DNA of 43,369 nucleotides from JAAYAY01 sp964429355 (lineage in GTDB: Bacteria; Planctomycetota; Planctomycetia; Pirellulales; Thermoguttaceae), in the NCBI GenBank assembly GCA_964429355.1, contig CAYSCH010000027.1, forward strand, positions 1-43,369. The letters run 5' to 3'. Shown here piece after piece: positions 1 through 8,407 of the stretch. The notes beneath the pieces were generated by a model. The model was not told where the DNA came from and ran no database searches. It saw nothing but the letters and a program-made list of their open reading frames with translations. Each line of letters opens with the position of its first letter. Position 1 is the stretch's first letter. The position numbers were made by a program, and so were the translations under genes.

Positions 1-4
1 CCGG

Positions 5-28
5 CACTGGCAGAGCGCAGAGCCAGTG
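5..28. repeat. Short hairpin, 7-bp stem
   Basis: CACTGGC (5-11) pairs perfectly with GCCAGTG (22-28) around a 10-nt loop. A related hairpin with the same downstream GCACAC string lies at 654-675. The pair suggests a small interspersed repeat family, inferred from only two copies. Confidence 0.5.
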
Positions 29-111
29 GCACACGAAAGGGGCAAGCGGAAGGATGCCAGGTGAGTCATGCCTGGCGGGTGAGGTTGGTCGCACCCGGCC
101 GGCAGAGATCA

Positions 112-206
112 CTGAAAAAGTGCCCGGACTCGACGTAAGTCCTTATTTCTCAGTCGACGAGACGACGAAGAATAAGGACTTGCGTCAAGGGAACTGGCTT
201 TTTCAG
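112..206. repeat. MITE-like near-palindrome, about 95 bp
   Basis: The outer arms CTGAAAAAG (112-120) and CTTTTTCAG (198-206) are perfect inverted repeats. The inner arms at 132-147 and 171-186 pair with one mismatch (GACGTAAGTCC against GACGCAAGTCC). The two paired blocks are separated by an unpaired bulge, and the centre is about 23 nt. Because it is palindromic, both strands translate to similar peptides (NKDLR...LFQ). There is no transposase inside, so it would be a non-autonomous element or a large structured repeat. Confidence 0.6.
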
Positions 207-653
207 CAGTCTCCGGCCAGGAGCGATCCACTGGTGGTGTGCGCACTTCGTTTGGCCGGTGGCACCAGAGCGGCGATCGCCGACCTTGGAGTTGGCTGCA
301 GCGGTACCGTCTGCCACCAGCGGGAACGTCTACTCTACCTGCCGTCTGCGAAGCGAACGGGTCACTTGAGCAGGCGGATGGGGGAAACCTGCCCCAAGCG
401 GATGCGTGGGAGTGTGCGGGTGGGCAATCGCCCGGGGCCACCGAGGCCGAGCCCGGAGTTGCCCCCGAGCCCCTGCAGCCGTAACGGTCGTGACATGCAT
501 TGGTTCTGTCTATCTTGCCCAGTCATGCCAAATTTGGTGACTGGCACCTTTTTCGGCGCTCTGTTTGACGGCGTCGGGATCGGGGGTGATCGTGGTTGGG
601 GTGGAGGCAGAAAGCGTCGGCAACCAGGCCAAAGGTCCATGCGGTCTTTCAAG

Positions 654-675
654 CACTGCCAACAAGTAGGCAGTG
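654..675. repeat. Short hairpin, 7-bp stem
   Basis: CACTGCC (654-660) pairs with GGCAGTG (669-675) around an 8-nt loop and is followed by GCACACC. It resembles the hairpin at 5-28, so this is probably a second copy of the same small repeat. Confidence 0.45.
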
Positions 676-1042
676 GCACACCACGTCTTCGCGGTCGATC
701 AGGGCCAGCGGTCTGTCACGAATCAGGAGTTGACCCTGTCTTTCCCCAATAGGAACCGTACTGCAATATGGAGTGCGGTGGAAGCGGAGAAGTGAAGTGA
801 ACCCCTGAGACCATCTACGAGGATCCGGGCTTTGCTCGCCAAGGAACTGCGGAGAATCCGGAGCATCTTTCGCTCCGATCCCATTGGGGCAGCGGCGCGG
901 AATTCAGCAACATGGCCTTTAGAGCCGCTAACAAAACCACCGGCTGTGCACATCCATGCCCGTGGGAGACTCAACCGTTCTGTCGGGGCCTGTTATGAAT
1001 AGTCCGGGGTAGGCGGGCGGGTGGCGGAAGGAGGCAGCGCCG

Positions 1043-4000
1043 TCAGGCAACGCACTCGGCGGCCTCCTCGGCTGGTTGCGGTTCCGACAGGTCGGCTTTC
1101 TTTTTGCGTCGGAAGAACGCGCCGATGTCGTCGAGGATGGAATAGACGACCGGTACGGCCACGAGCGTGAGGATGAGCGACAGGGTCTGGCCGCCGACGG
1201 CCAGGACCGCAATCGAGCGCCGCTCTTCGGCGCCGGGACCTGTGGCGATCAACAGGGGGAGCATGCCGGCCACGAACGCGATGGTCGTCATGAGGATCGG
1301 GCGCAGGCGATCGCGGTTGGCCAGCAGGATCGCCTCCAGTCGCTCCATACCCTTCTCCCGCAACTGGTTCGTGTGATCCACCTGCAGAATCGAGGCCTTC
1401 TTGATCATGCCGAACAGGACCAGGATTCCGAGGGCCGAATAGAGATTCAGCGATTCGCCACCCAGCCAGAGGCTGAACAGTCCGAAAGGCACCGCGAGCG
1501 GCAGGGAGAACAGGATCGTCAGGGGATGGACCAGGTGCTCGAATTGGGCGGCCAGCACGATGTACATGAAGATGAACGACAGGACGAACGTCCAGGCGAA
1601 ATCGCCGAGCGTGCGCTCGAGTTCGCGCCCCTTGCCCATCACGCGAGTGTCGTAGGTGGCGGGCATTCCCAGTTCAGCGGCGGCTTCGCGCACGGCATCG
1701 ATACGATCGCCCAAGGCGTAGCCGGGGGCGATGTTCGCCCGGAAAGCGGCCATTCTCTGGCGATCGAGCCGGTCGATGCGAGCGGTGCTCTTGGCCGTCT
1801 GGAAGCGGACCACGTTGTCGAGCCGCGTCAGGCCTGCCGCCGTAGGTTCCACGGCCGCCAGGTCGTTGCCGCCGCTTGCCTGGCGGGATTCCTGGGGCGA
1901 TTGCGTTCGCACATAGAGTTGCGAGATATCTTCCGGGCTGTTGCGATCGATTCCGACCAACCGCAACTCCACATCGTAGACATCGTCGAGCGTAGGGTCG
2001 CGATATCGCGACACCCGATCGTCTCCGCCGATGGCGACGCGGAGCGTCTGGGCGATCTGTTCCACGTCGATCCCCAGGTTCGCCGCGCGCTGGCGGTCGA
2101 TCTCGACGAGCAGTTCGGGTTTGTTGAGGCGCAAGGTGGTGTCGGCGTCGACGATCCCGGGGATTGGCTCGATCGTCTTTCCCTGGTTGCCAGGGGGCAG
2201 TCCGTTGGGTGCTCCGGCGGGCTCGCACCGGCGGCGGAGGGCTTCGGTGTACTTGGCGAGGTCCTCGAGGTCCGGGCCCATGATGGCGAAATCGATGTCG
2301 ACCGGGGAGCCCTGCCGCAGGGAGGTCTGGTTGCGGACCGAGACCCGCAGGTCGGGATACTTCGACAGCCGCGCCCGGATCTCCTGCATCTTGTCTCGCT
2401 GGGAGAAATTGCCCGTGAAGGCCGCCCGGGGTTGCCCGGCCCAGGTTTCCCGCCACAGCCGGCCGAGCGAAAACACTCGCTGGTCCATATCCGTCAGGCG
2501 CACATAAATCGAGGCGGAGTTGAGCCGCGACATGCCGGAGGAACCGATGGTCGCAAGGATCGTGGTGATGCCCTGGACCTGTTTGAGCTCGGATTCGACT
2601 GTTTCCAGGGTTGCATCCATGGTGCGCAGTGTGGCCCCCTCCGGGGCGGTGACGCTCACCTCGAACTCCCCTTCGTCGACGTTGGTGGGGATATAGTCCT
2701 TGCTCACCATGTAGTAAAGCGGCACGTTGGAGGCAATCACCAACAGCGAGATTGCGAGCACCAGCCAGCGGTGCCGCATCGAGATGCGGAGGCAGACATC
2801 GTAGGCTGCTTCGATCCAGCGGTAGATGCCGCGCCGGGATGCGGCGACCTCCTCCGTGGCGTGGACGGGTTTCAGCATTCGCGAGCACATCATCGGAGTC
2901 AATGAGAAGCTCACGATCATCGACACGAGAATGGCGACCGTGGCCGTCAGGCCGAACTCGAACAGCATTCGGCCGGCCACGCTGGAGATGAACGATACGG
3001 GCAGGAACACGATGACCAGCGATATGGTGATGGCGAGGACCGCCAGGCCGATCTCCTTGGTGCCGATGATGGCGGCCTGCATGGGCGACACGCCGCGTTC
3101 TTCGATCCAGTGAAAGATGTTTTCCAGGACCACGATCGCATCGTCGATGACCACGCCGACCATCAGCACCAGCGCCAGCATGGTCACGTTGTTGAGGGTG
3201 AAATCCATGGCGCGCATCATGGCGAACGTGGCGACCAGCGACGTGGGAATGGCGATCGCGGCGATCAGCGTTGAACGCCACGACCGCATGAAGAGCAGAA
3301 CCACGGCGCTGGCCAGGATGCCTCCGACGATCAGGTGTTTCTGGATTTCGTGCAACGCGGCGTGGATATAGCGCGACTGGTCGCGAAGGATCTCGAGGGA
3401 GACGTCGCGAGGCAATACATCCCGGCACCGATCCAGCCGCTCCTTGATCGCGCTGATGACCTCCACCGTGTTGGCCCCCGACTGGCGCTGGATTTCGAGC
3501 ACCACGGCCGGCTGGCCGTTGAAACGTGCCAGGCTGCGCACCTCCTTGGTCGCGTCGACGGTCTTTCCCAGATCCCGCAACCTGACAGGCACCCCGCCCA
3601 CGGTTGCCACCACCAGGTCGGCGAAGCTGCGGGGATCGGTGAATCGGCCCAGCGTGCGCAGGTTCAACTCCCGTGTTCCGGCATCGAGCCGCCCGCCGGG
3701 GATTTCGGCATTCTGGCGTTCCAGGGCTTCCTGGACCTGGATGATGGACAGGCCATAGGCCGCCAGGCGCGCCGCCTCGATCTGGATCTGCACGGCCCGG
3801 TCGGCGGCGCCGTTGATCGTGACCTGACCCACGCCGCGAGCCGACTCGATGATGTTCTTCACATCGCGATCGGCCAGCACAAACAGCTCGCGGCGGTCGC
3901 GCTGCCCGGAAATGACCAGGCTCATCACGGGTGACGCATCCACGTCCTGCTTACGGATCACCGGCGGATCGGTGCCCGGAGGCAGGAGGTTGAGCACGCT

Positions 4001-4342
4001 GTTGATGGCGTCGCGAACATCCTGCGTGGCGGTGTCGATGTCGCGATCGATCTCAAAGGTGAGGATCAACAGCGACACGCCGTCGCTGGAAATGGACCGC
4101 AACTCGTCGATCCCTTCCACGGTGGCCACCGCGTCTTCGAGGCGTTGGGTGATCTCGGTTTCGATCTCCTGAGGGGCCGCTCCCCGGTAAGTGGTGCGCA
4201 CGTAGACGCCTGGCAAGTCCATGCGCGGGAACCGGTCGACGCCCAACTGGAGATAGGACGCCGCACCGGCCACGACCATGGCCGCGATCAGCATCATCGC
4301 AAACACGGGCCGTTCGACACAGACTTTAGCCAGCCACTGCAC
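1043..4342 (-). CDS. RND efflux pump, HAE1/AcrB-like inner-membrane subunit
   Basis: A 1099-residue resistance-nodulation-division transporter, close to the usual 1020-1070 residues. It would use the proton gradient to expel drugs or other amphiphiles from the inner membrane or periplasm. The N-terminus has the typical first transmembrane helix followed by the porter-domain start (GVDRFPRMDLPGVYV). The proton-relay aspartates of TM4 are present at D400-D401 (VVIDDAIVVLENI), and the TM10 lysine is at K981/K982 (GMIKKASIL). The substrate cannot be read from sequence. The adaptor gene lies 175 bp upstream on the same strand, giving adaptor-then-pump order and a likely operon. No TolC-like outer-membrane factor is in the window, so one must be encoded elsewhere. 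The ATG start is supported by the canonical N-terminal pump sequence. Confidence 0.95.
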   Translation of the reverse strand: MQWLAKVCVERPVFAMMLIAAMVVAGAASYLQLGVDRFPRMDLPGVYVRTTYRGAAPQEIETEITQRLEDAVATVEGIDELRSISSDGVSLLILTFEIDRDIDTATQDVRDAINSVLNLLPPGTDPPVIRKQDVDASPVMSLVISGQRDRRELFVLADRDVKNIIESARGVGQVTINGAADRAVQIQIEAARLAAYGLSIIQVQEALERQNAEIPGGRLDAGTRELNLRTLGRFTDPRSFADLVVATVGGVPVRLRDLGKTVDATKEVRSLARFNGQPAVVLEIQRQSGANTVEVISAIKERLDRCRDVLPRDVSLEILRDQSRYIHAALHEIQKHLIVGGILASAVVLLFMRSWRSTLIAAIAIPTSLVATFAMMRAMDFTLNNVTMLALVLMVGVVIDDAIVVLENIFHWIEERGVSPMQAAIIGTKEIGLAVLAITISLVIVFLPVSFISSVAGRMLFEFGLTATVAILVSMIVSFSLTPMMCSRMLKPVHATEEVAASRRGIYRWIEAAYDVCLRISMRHRWLVLAISLLVIASNVPLYYMVSKDYIPTNVDEGEFEVSVTAPEGATLRTMDATLETVESELKQVQGITTILATIGSSGMSRLNSASIYVRLTDMDQRVFSLGRLWRETWAGQPRAAFTGNFSQRDKMQEIRARLSKYPDLRVSVRNQTSLRQGSPVDIDFAIMGPDLEDLAKYTEALRRRCEPAGAPNGLPPGNQGKTIEPIPGIVDADTTLRLNKPELLVEIDRQRAANLGIDVEQIAQTLRVAIGGDDRVSRYRDPTLDDVYDVELRLVGIDRNSPEDISQLYVRTQSPQESRQASGGNDLAAVEPTAAGLTRLDNVVRFQTAKSTARIDRLDRQRMAAFRANIAPGYALGDRIDAVREAAAELGMPATYDTRVMGKGRELERTLGDFAWTFVLSFIFMYIVLAAQFEHLVHPLTILFSLPLAVPFGLFSLWLGGESLNLYSALGILVLFGMIKKASILQVDHTNQLREKGMERLEAILLANRDRLRPILMTTIAFVAGMLPLLIATGPGAEERRSIAVLAVGGQTLSLILTLVAVPVVYSILDDIGAFFRRKKKADLSEPQPAEEAAECVA

Positions 4343-4517
4343 GCCGTCCGCCTCCCTTCAACAGCACAAGGGACCGTCGAATCAATAACTGTTCGTCAGC
4401 GATCCAAGGTCTGAAGGAAACATGGCCATCGTTTGCATGTCGGCGGTTTGATGAAGACCGCCTCCGCCAAGGAGGGCCAGTCCTGAAGATCGAGACTCCT
4501 GGGATCTTACGACCCGG

Positions 4518-5822
4518 TCACGGGCCCTTGACCACTTCGACCGGGCCTGCCTGTTCGGGAATTCCCTCCACAACCACGAGCTCACCGGCGGAAACCCCGC
4601 CGAGGATTTCGACATATTCTTCCGTTTGCCGACCAGTCTCCACCGGTTGTTCCGTGGCCTGGCCCTCGGCAACTCGCCACACTTTCTCCACGCCGGCAAA
4701 CTCATGGACCGCCGCTCGCGGAACTGCCAGGGTCCGGGCGTCGGCGTCGACGTAGATGTCGGCCTCGGCAAACAGCCCCCGGCGAAGCTGCGGCTCCGGC
4801 ACACGCGATGCCGGCTCGCCCGCCGTCTCGGCCACCGGCCTGACGGCTTCAATGGTCAACGAACGGTTGTTTGTTTCCACGGAAGGGCTGATGCGGGCAA
4901 TCACCGCTTCCAGGTCCTGCTCCTGGCCTTCGATGCGAATGGTCACCCGCTGCCCCAACCGGACGGCAGCCGCCTCGCGTTCGGGGACGCTGGCGCGGTA
5001 TCGCCAGGGATTGACTTTCACCAGCGCCACGACCGGCTCGCCGACTTGGACATACGCCCCCGGCGCGACGTAGCGTTGCTCGATCACGCCTGCAAAGGGC
5101 GCGCAGATCTGGGCATCCTTCAGGGCCTGGCGGGCCAACCCGAGTTCGGCCCGGCGCACGCCAAGCATCGCCACCGACTCCGCCACCCCGTGGATCGCCG
5201 ACTGGTAACGGGCGGCGGCGACATCGGCCAGGGACTGACGCTGCTGGACTGCCTCCGCGGTGATGGCGGTCTCCAGTTCGAGGGCCTTGGCGCGACTCAG
5301 GTTGTCGCGGGCGGCGTCCCAGAGGGCCTTTTCCTGCACGACGGAGGGCACTTTCAGCGGGTCGAGCTGTGAATCGTCGGCCCCTTTATCCAGGCCCAAG
5401 GTTGCCCGGACCTGCTCCAACTGCGATTCAGCCTGCTGAACCTTCAGTTCCAGTTCTTCGGTCTCGAGACGGGCCAGCACGTCTCCTTCCTGCACCACCG
5501 AGCCGAGATCGACCGGATGCTGGTCGACGTCGTTGCCGAGCGATGCGATTCGCCCTGCGACTTTCGCTCCTACGATCACCCGTTCGTCGCTGAGAAGACT
5601 ACCTTGAACGTGGACAGAACGCGGCCACGGGATGCTCTTGGCTTCGGCCACCGCGACTTGGACCGGCGGCGGTGAAGCCGATGCAGGTTGGGCGTGGTCC
5701 GTACTCCCGGGACTCTCCCGACACCCGCTTGCCAGCAGTACGAGCAGGCAGAACGACCAGGCGATCAAGAGTCGCATTTGAGTTGTGGGGTCCATCTTGC
5801 GCTGCATGGAGCGGGGGGTCAT
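4518..5822 (-). CDS. RND efflux periplasmic adaptor lipoprotein (membrane fusion protein)
   Basis: A 434-residue membrane fusion protein that would bridge the RND pump encoded just downstream to an outer-membrane channel. An N-terminal hydrophobic segment ends in a lipobox (LLASGC), predicting a lipid-anchored periplasmic protein. A barrel-sandwich/lipoyl half-motif follows (VGAKVAGRIASLG), then a helical hairpin (about residues 110-215), the returning lipoyl half (ICAPFAGVIEQRYVAPGAYV) and the beta-barrel and membrane-proximal domains (VPRAAVHE). Four in-frame ATGs lie within the first 16 codons. The longest is given here, but the signal peptide itself begins at the Met near 5777, so the start is uncertain. 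The gene is transcribed divergently from the glycosidase gene at 6146. Confidence 0.93.
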   Translation of the reverse strand: MTPRSMQRKMDPTTQMRLLIAWSFCLLVLLASGCRESPGSTDHAQPASASPPPVQVAVAEAKSIPWPRSVHVQGSLLSDERVIVGAKVAGRIASLGNDVDQHPVDLGSVVQEGDVLARLETEELELKVQQAESQLEQVRATLGLDKGADDSQLDPLKVPSVVQEKALWDAARDNLSRAKALELETAITAEAVQQRQSLADVAAARYQSAIHGVAESVAMLGVRRAELGLARQALKDAQICAPFAGVIEQRYVAPGAYVQVGEPVVALVKVNPWRYRASVPEREAAAVRLGQRVTIRIEGQEQDLEAVIARISPSVETNNRSLTIEAVRPVAETAGEPASRVPEPQLRRGLFAEADIYVDADARTLAVPRAAVHEFAGVEKVWRVAEGQATEQPVETGRQTEEYVEILGGVSAGELVVVEGIPEQAGPVEVVKGP

Positions 5823-6145
5823 TCGATTTCAAGGCCGGTGGGAACCATGCGAACCGAAGCCAGTCGGCCCGTGGTCTGGGGCGGTGGGGGTAGTTCTAGA
5901 ATAATCGCCCAAACGGCCTGAGTACATGGAGAGACGAGTGTGACCGGGAATTTGCCTTGCAGAAACGTGGGATTGTGAAATTGCTCTCCACCAATAGGGG
6001 GTAGCGATTGCTGGGGGTCTGATCGGGCTTGATCCGGTGCTCCCCAGATTCCATTCTACTTGCGGAACGCAGGCAAGAGCGTAATATCGAGGTCGGAACG
6101 TTCGAATCGACTCCCCTGGTCGAAGCAGGTTGAACTGGAGAATCC
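5823..6145. other. Divergent intergenic region
   Basis: About 320 bp between the efflux operon (leftward) and the glycosidase gene (rightward). It should hold promoters for both directions, but I found no pair of -35/-10 boxes good enough to call. No regulator gene is adjacent to the efflux operon. I see no small ORF or structured RNA here. Confidence 0.5.
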
Positions 6146-8158
6146 ATGCCCAAATTGAGTCGCATTTTCGCGTGTACGGCGGCCTTGCTGATTGCGGCCC
6201 CGTCGCTGGCCCAGCAGATCCCTGGACCGGAGGTCGAGGTTCTGGCCGACGCGCATGGCGGCATGCGTGGTCTCGAGGTAAGTGGTGAAGACCTGCCGCT
6301 GCGGATGGACCTTCGCCTTCCGGCCAAGGGTTGGAACCGCACCGGCCGTCTCAACCCGGACCGACCTGCCGCCGTGTCTGCCATGGGCGATGCCAGGTCG
6401 TGGCAGGGCATGATCGAACTGGAAAAGGGCAAGTTATGCCGCTATCAGATAAGCCAGCAACGAAAGGGCCAGTCGATCGCAATCGACGTGAAGGCTGTGG
6501 CCGAGGTGGACCTCGATGTTGAGGGCCTATATCTCTGGGCCCAGTTGCCCGTGAGACAGTTCCAGGGTGGCAAAGCGTCGTTGACGACCGAAGGCGGCGG
6601 GGAGACGGTGGCCGAGTGTCCGGCGACACTGGCGGAGAAATACATTTTTCTGGGCGGTCGGGCCAATCGCGTCCGCATTGCCGACGCCGCCGAACGTACG
6701 GCCGTCGAGTTCCAGTGGGATCGGCCGATCAGCACCAGCGTTCAGGACGACCGCAAGTTCAACGGCTCCGACTATTCGTTGCTGTTTCAGCTCGCCGCCG
6801 GGCCGCTCAAGGCGGGCCAAGAGGCCGCCGCGAAGGTGACGGTGCTGGCGACGGCCACTCCGGACACGGGGCCTGCCCATCTGGCTGTCGACATGGCGGA
6901 GGTCCGCTACCGGCTGGACGGCTTTGGCGGCAACTACTGCTTCTCCGTCGACTCGCCCCCTGCCGAGTACACGCTGGCCCATCTCCGATCGGCTTGGGCT
7001 CGCATCGAGATGGTTGCCAGCCAGTGGGCCCCCGACGAGGCGGATTTTGCCGCCGCGGAGCCGGACTGGAGCAAGCTGGAGTCGCGCGACAAGCCGGCGA
7101 GCTCCCTGCGGCGGCGTTTTGAGTTCGACCAGCAACTGCAGAAGCGGTCGATTCCGCTGGTCACCTCCATCTGGTGGCTACCGGAGTGGTTCTACGGCGA
7201 TGGCGGCGGCAAGGCCACCGACGGCCACCGCCGGATCGTACCGCGCGAGAAGTGGCCCAAGTTGGCCCAGGTGATCGGTTCTTACCTGGTCTACGAGAAG
7301 CGCCGCTATGGGGTCGAGCCGGACCTGTTCAGTTTCAACGAATCCAATGCGGGAGTGATGGTACTGATGACTGCGGAGGAACACCGCGACGTGATCAAGT
7401 TTCTGGGGGCCCATTTTGCGGGCCTGGGCCTGAAGACCAAAATGCTGCTGGGGGACAGCACTGGCCCTGGCAGCATCCGTTTCACCGCTCCGGCGGCCGC
7501 TGACGCCGAATGCCTCAAACATGTCGGCGCCATCGCCTTCCACTCCTGGGGCGGAGCCGAGGCGGGTGTCTACTCCGGCTGGGCCGAGCTGGCAGACCGG
7601 CTCAAGCTGCCGCTGCTGGTCACGGAACTGGGCGTGGACGCGAACTACAGTGTCCGGCCCCACGAACAGCCCGGCTACGGACTGAGCGAGGTGCAGATGT
7701 ACCAGGAACTGCTGCTCCACGCCCGTCCTGCCGGTACGATGTACTGGGAGTTTACGAGCGACTATTCCCTCGTCCGCTGGCAGAAGAAACCTGACGGCCA
7801 GACAGAGATTGTTCCCACAGACCGTTTCTTTTTCGCCAAACATTTCTGCAACCTCACCCCGCCCCGGGCCGACGCCCTCGCGACCACGTCCGACCACCCG
7901 AAGGTGCTCGTCACCGCCTTCGCCGCCGGAGCAGGCCGAGAGCGAGTCTACACGATCCACATCGCCAATCTCGGCCTGGCACGCGACGCGACGCTCGCGG
8001 GGCTACCGGCCGGTGTGAGTGAGTTCCGTGCCATCTGCACCAGTCCCACGGACTCGTTCCGCCAGCTCGATCCCGTCGAGAGCAAGGACTCCCGGATCGA
8101 GTTGAGTCTGCCCGCCCGGTCGCTGCTGACTCTGACCACTGCCACGGGTGCGATGTGA
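6146..8158 (+). CDS. Secreted clan GH-A-like glycoside hydrolase
   Basis: A 670-residue exported protein, with a signal peptide that ends near SLAQQ (about residue 22). The N-terminal 250 residues look like a beta-rich accessory domain. The C-terminal part reads as a TIM-barrel glycosidase: DGFGGNYCF opens the barrel, FSFNESNAG has the Asn-Glu pair expected of the acid/base (E399), and LLVTELGVD carries a likely nucleophile (E494), 95 residues later as in retaining clan A enzymes. A short beta domain closes the protein. GH30-like is my best family guess, but other GH-A families are possible. A GGAG lies just upstream of the ATG. It sits upstream of a DUF1080-esterase fusion and an exporter, which suggests plant or algal glycan use. 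Confidence 0.7.
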   Translation: MPKLSRIFACTAALLIAAPSLAQQIPGPEVEVLADAHGGMRGLEVSGEDLPLRMDLRLPAKGWNRTGRLNPDRPAAVSAMGDARSWQGMIELEKGKLCRYQISQQRKGQSIAIDVKAVAEVDLDVEGLYLWAQLPVRQFQGGKASLTTEGGGETVAECPATLAEKYIFLGGRANRVRIADAAERTAVEFQWDRPISTSVQDDRKFNGSDYSLLFQLAAGPLKAGQEAAAKVTVLATATPDTGPAHLAVDMAEVRYRLDGFGGNYCFSVDSPPAEYTLAHLRSAWARIEMVASQWAPDEADFAAAEPDWSKLESRDKPASSLRRRFEFDQQLQKRSIPLVTSIWWLPEWFYGDGGGKATDGHRRIVPREKWPKLAQVIGSYLVYEKRRYGVEPDLFSFNESNAGVMVLMTAEEHRDVIKFLGAHFAGLGLKTKMLLGDSTGPGSIRFTAPAAADAECLKHVGAIAFHSWGGAEAGVYSGWAELADRLKLPLLVTELGVDANYSVRPHEQPGYGLSEVQMYQELLLHARPAGTMYWEFTSDYSLVRWQKKPDGQTEIVPTDRFFFAKHFCNLTPPRADALATTSDHPKVLVTAFAAGAGRERVYTIHIANLGLARDATLAGLPAGVSEFRAICTSPTDSFRQLDPVESKDSRIELSLPARSLLTLTTATGAM

Positions 8159-8246
8159 CGGAGACGGCCGTGTCTGCAGATCTCTGAGCCGACGCAAAGG
8201 GGCGACTGGATGCCTATCCGAAGCGAGAGTGACGGCACTTCTCGCC

Positions 8247-8291
8247 TCGCTCACGCGTCGGGTTTTTGGCTCGCTTACGCGTCGGGTTTCT
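8247..8291. repeat. Two tandem 21-bp direct repeats upstream of a promoter
   Basis: TCGCTCACGCGTCGGGTTTTT (8247-8267) is repeated at 8271-8291 with two mismatches and a 24-bp period. The pair ends 19 bp before the -35 box of the promoter at 8311. It could be an operator or simply a lineage-specific interspersed repeat; the sequence alone does not decide. Confidence 0.5.
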
Positions 8292-8310
8292 GTGGTTGGG
8301 TCGTATGGTT

Positions 8311-8338
8311 TTGACGCGGCGTCGAGCGTCGCTACAAT
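8311..8338 (+). promoter_or_regulatory. Sigma70-type promoter for the DUF1080-esterase gene
   Basis: TTGACG (8311-8316) and TACAAT (8333-8338) are separated by 16 bp and point at the gene starting at 8408. The implied transcription start is near 8345, leaving a leader of about 60 nt. The boxes match the consensus at five of six positions each. Confidence 0.65.
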
Positions 8339-8407
8339 AGGGGGCGATGTGCGGATAACTCACCGCGCCAGCGGCTGCCCACCACGATGCGAAAGTGCGA
8401 CCCTGCC

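Larger units (their letters stand above)
1..1042. other. Gene-free region with inverted repeats
   Basis: I see no convincing gene in this stretch. Open frames exist on both strands, but they overlap each other, have no recognisable domain, and are rich in Arg, Pro and Gly as expected of GC-rich noncoding DNA. The stretch holds a MITE-like inverted repeat (112-206) and two short hairpins (5-28 and 654-675), each followed by a similar GTGGCACAC-type string. This looks like accessory or decayed DNA downstream of the RND pump gene, whose stop is at 1043. No clear terminator for that gene was found here. Confidence 0.6.

Noticed and set aside
54..752. 232-residue open frame at the left edge
   Set aside because: Covers the palindromic element and hairpins; equivalent frames exist on the other strand and no domain is visible.
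1076..2905. 609-residue plus-strand open frame over the RND pump
   Set aside because: Antisense image of a clear RND transporter; His/Gln/Arg-rich nonsense composition.
1674..3428. 584-residue minus-strand open frame in another frame of the RND pump
   Set aside because: Out-of-frame reading of the pump gene; extreme Arg/Pro/His content.
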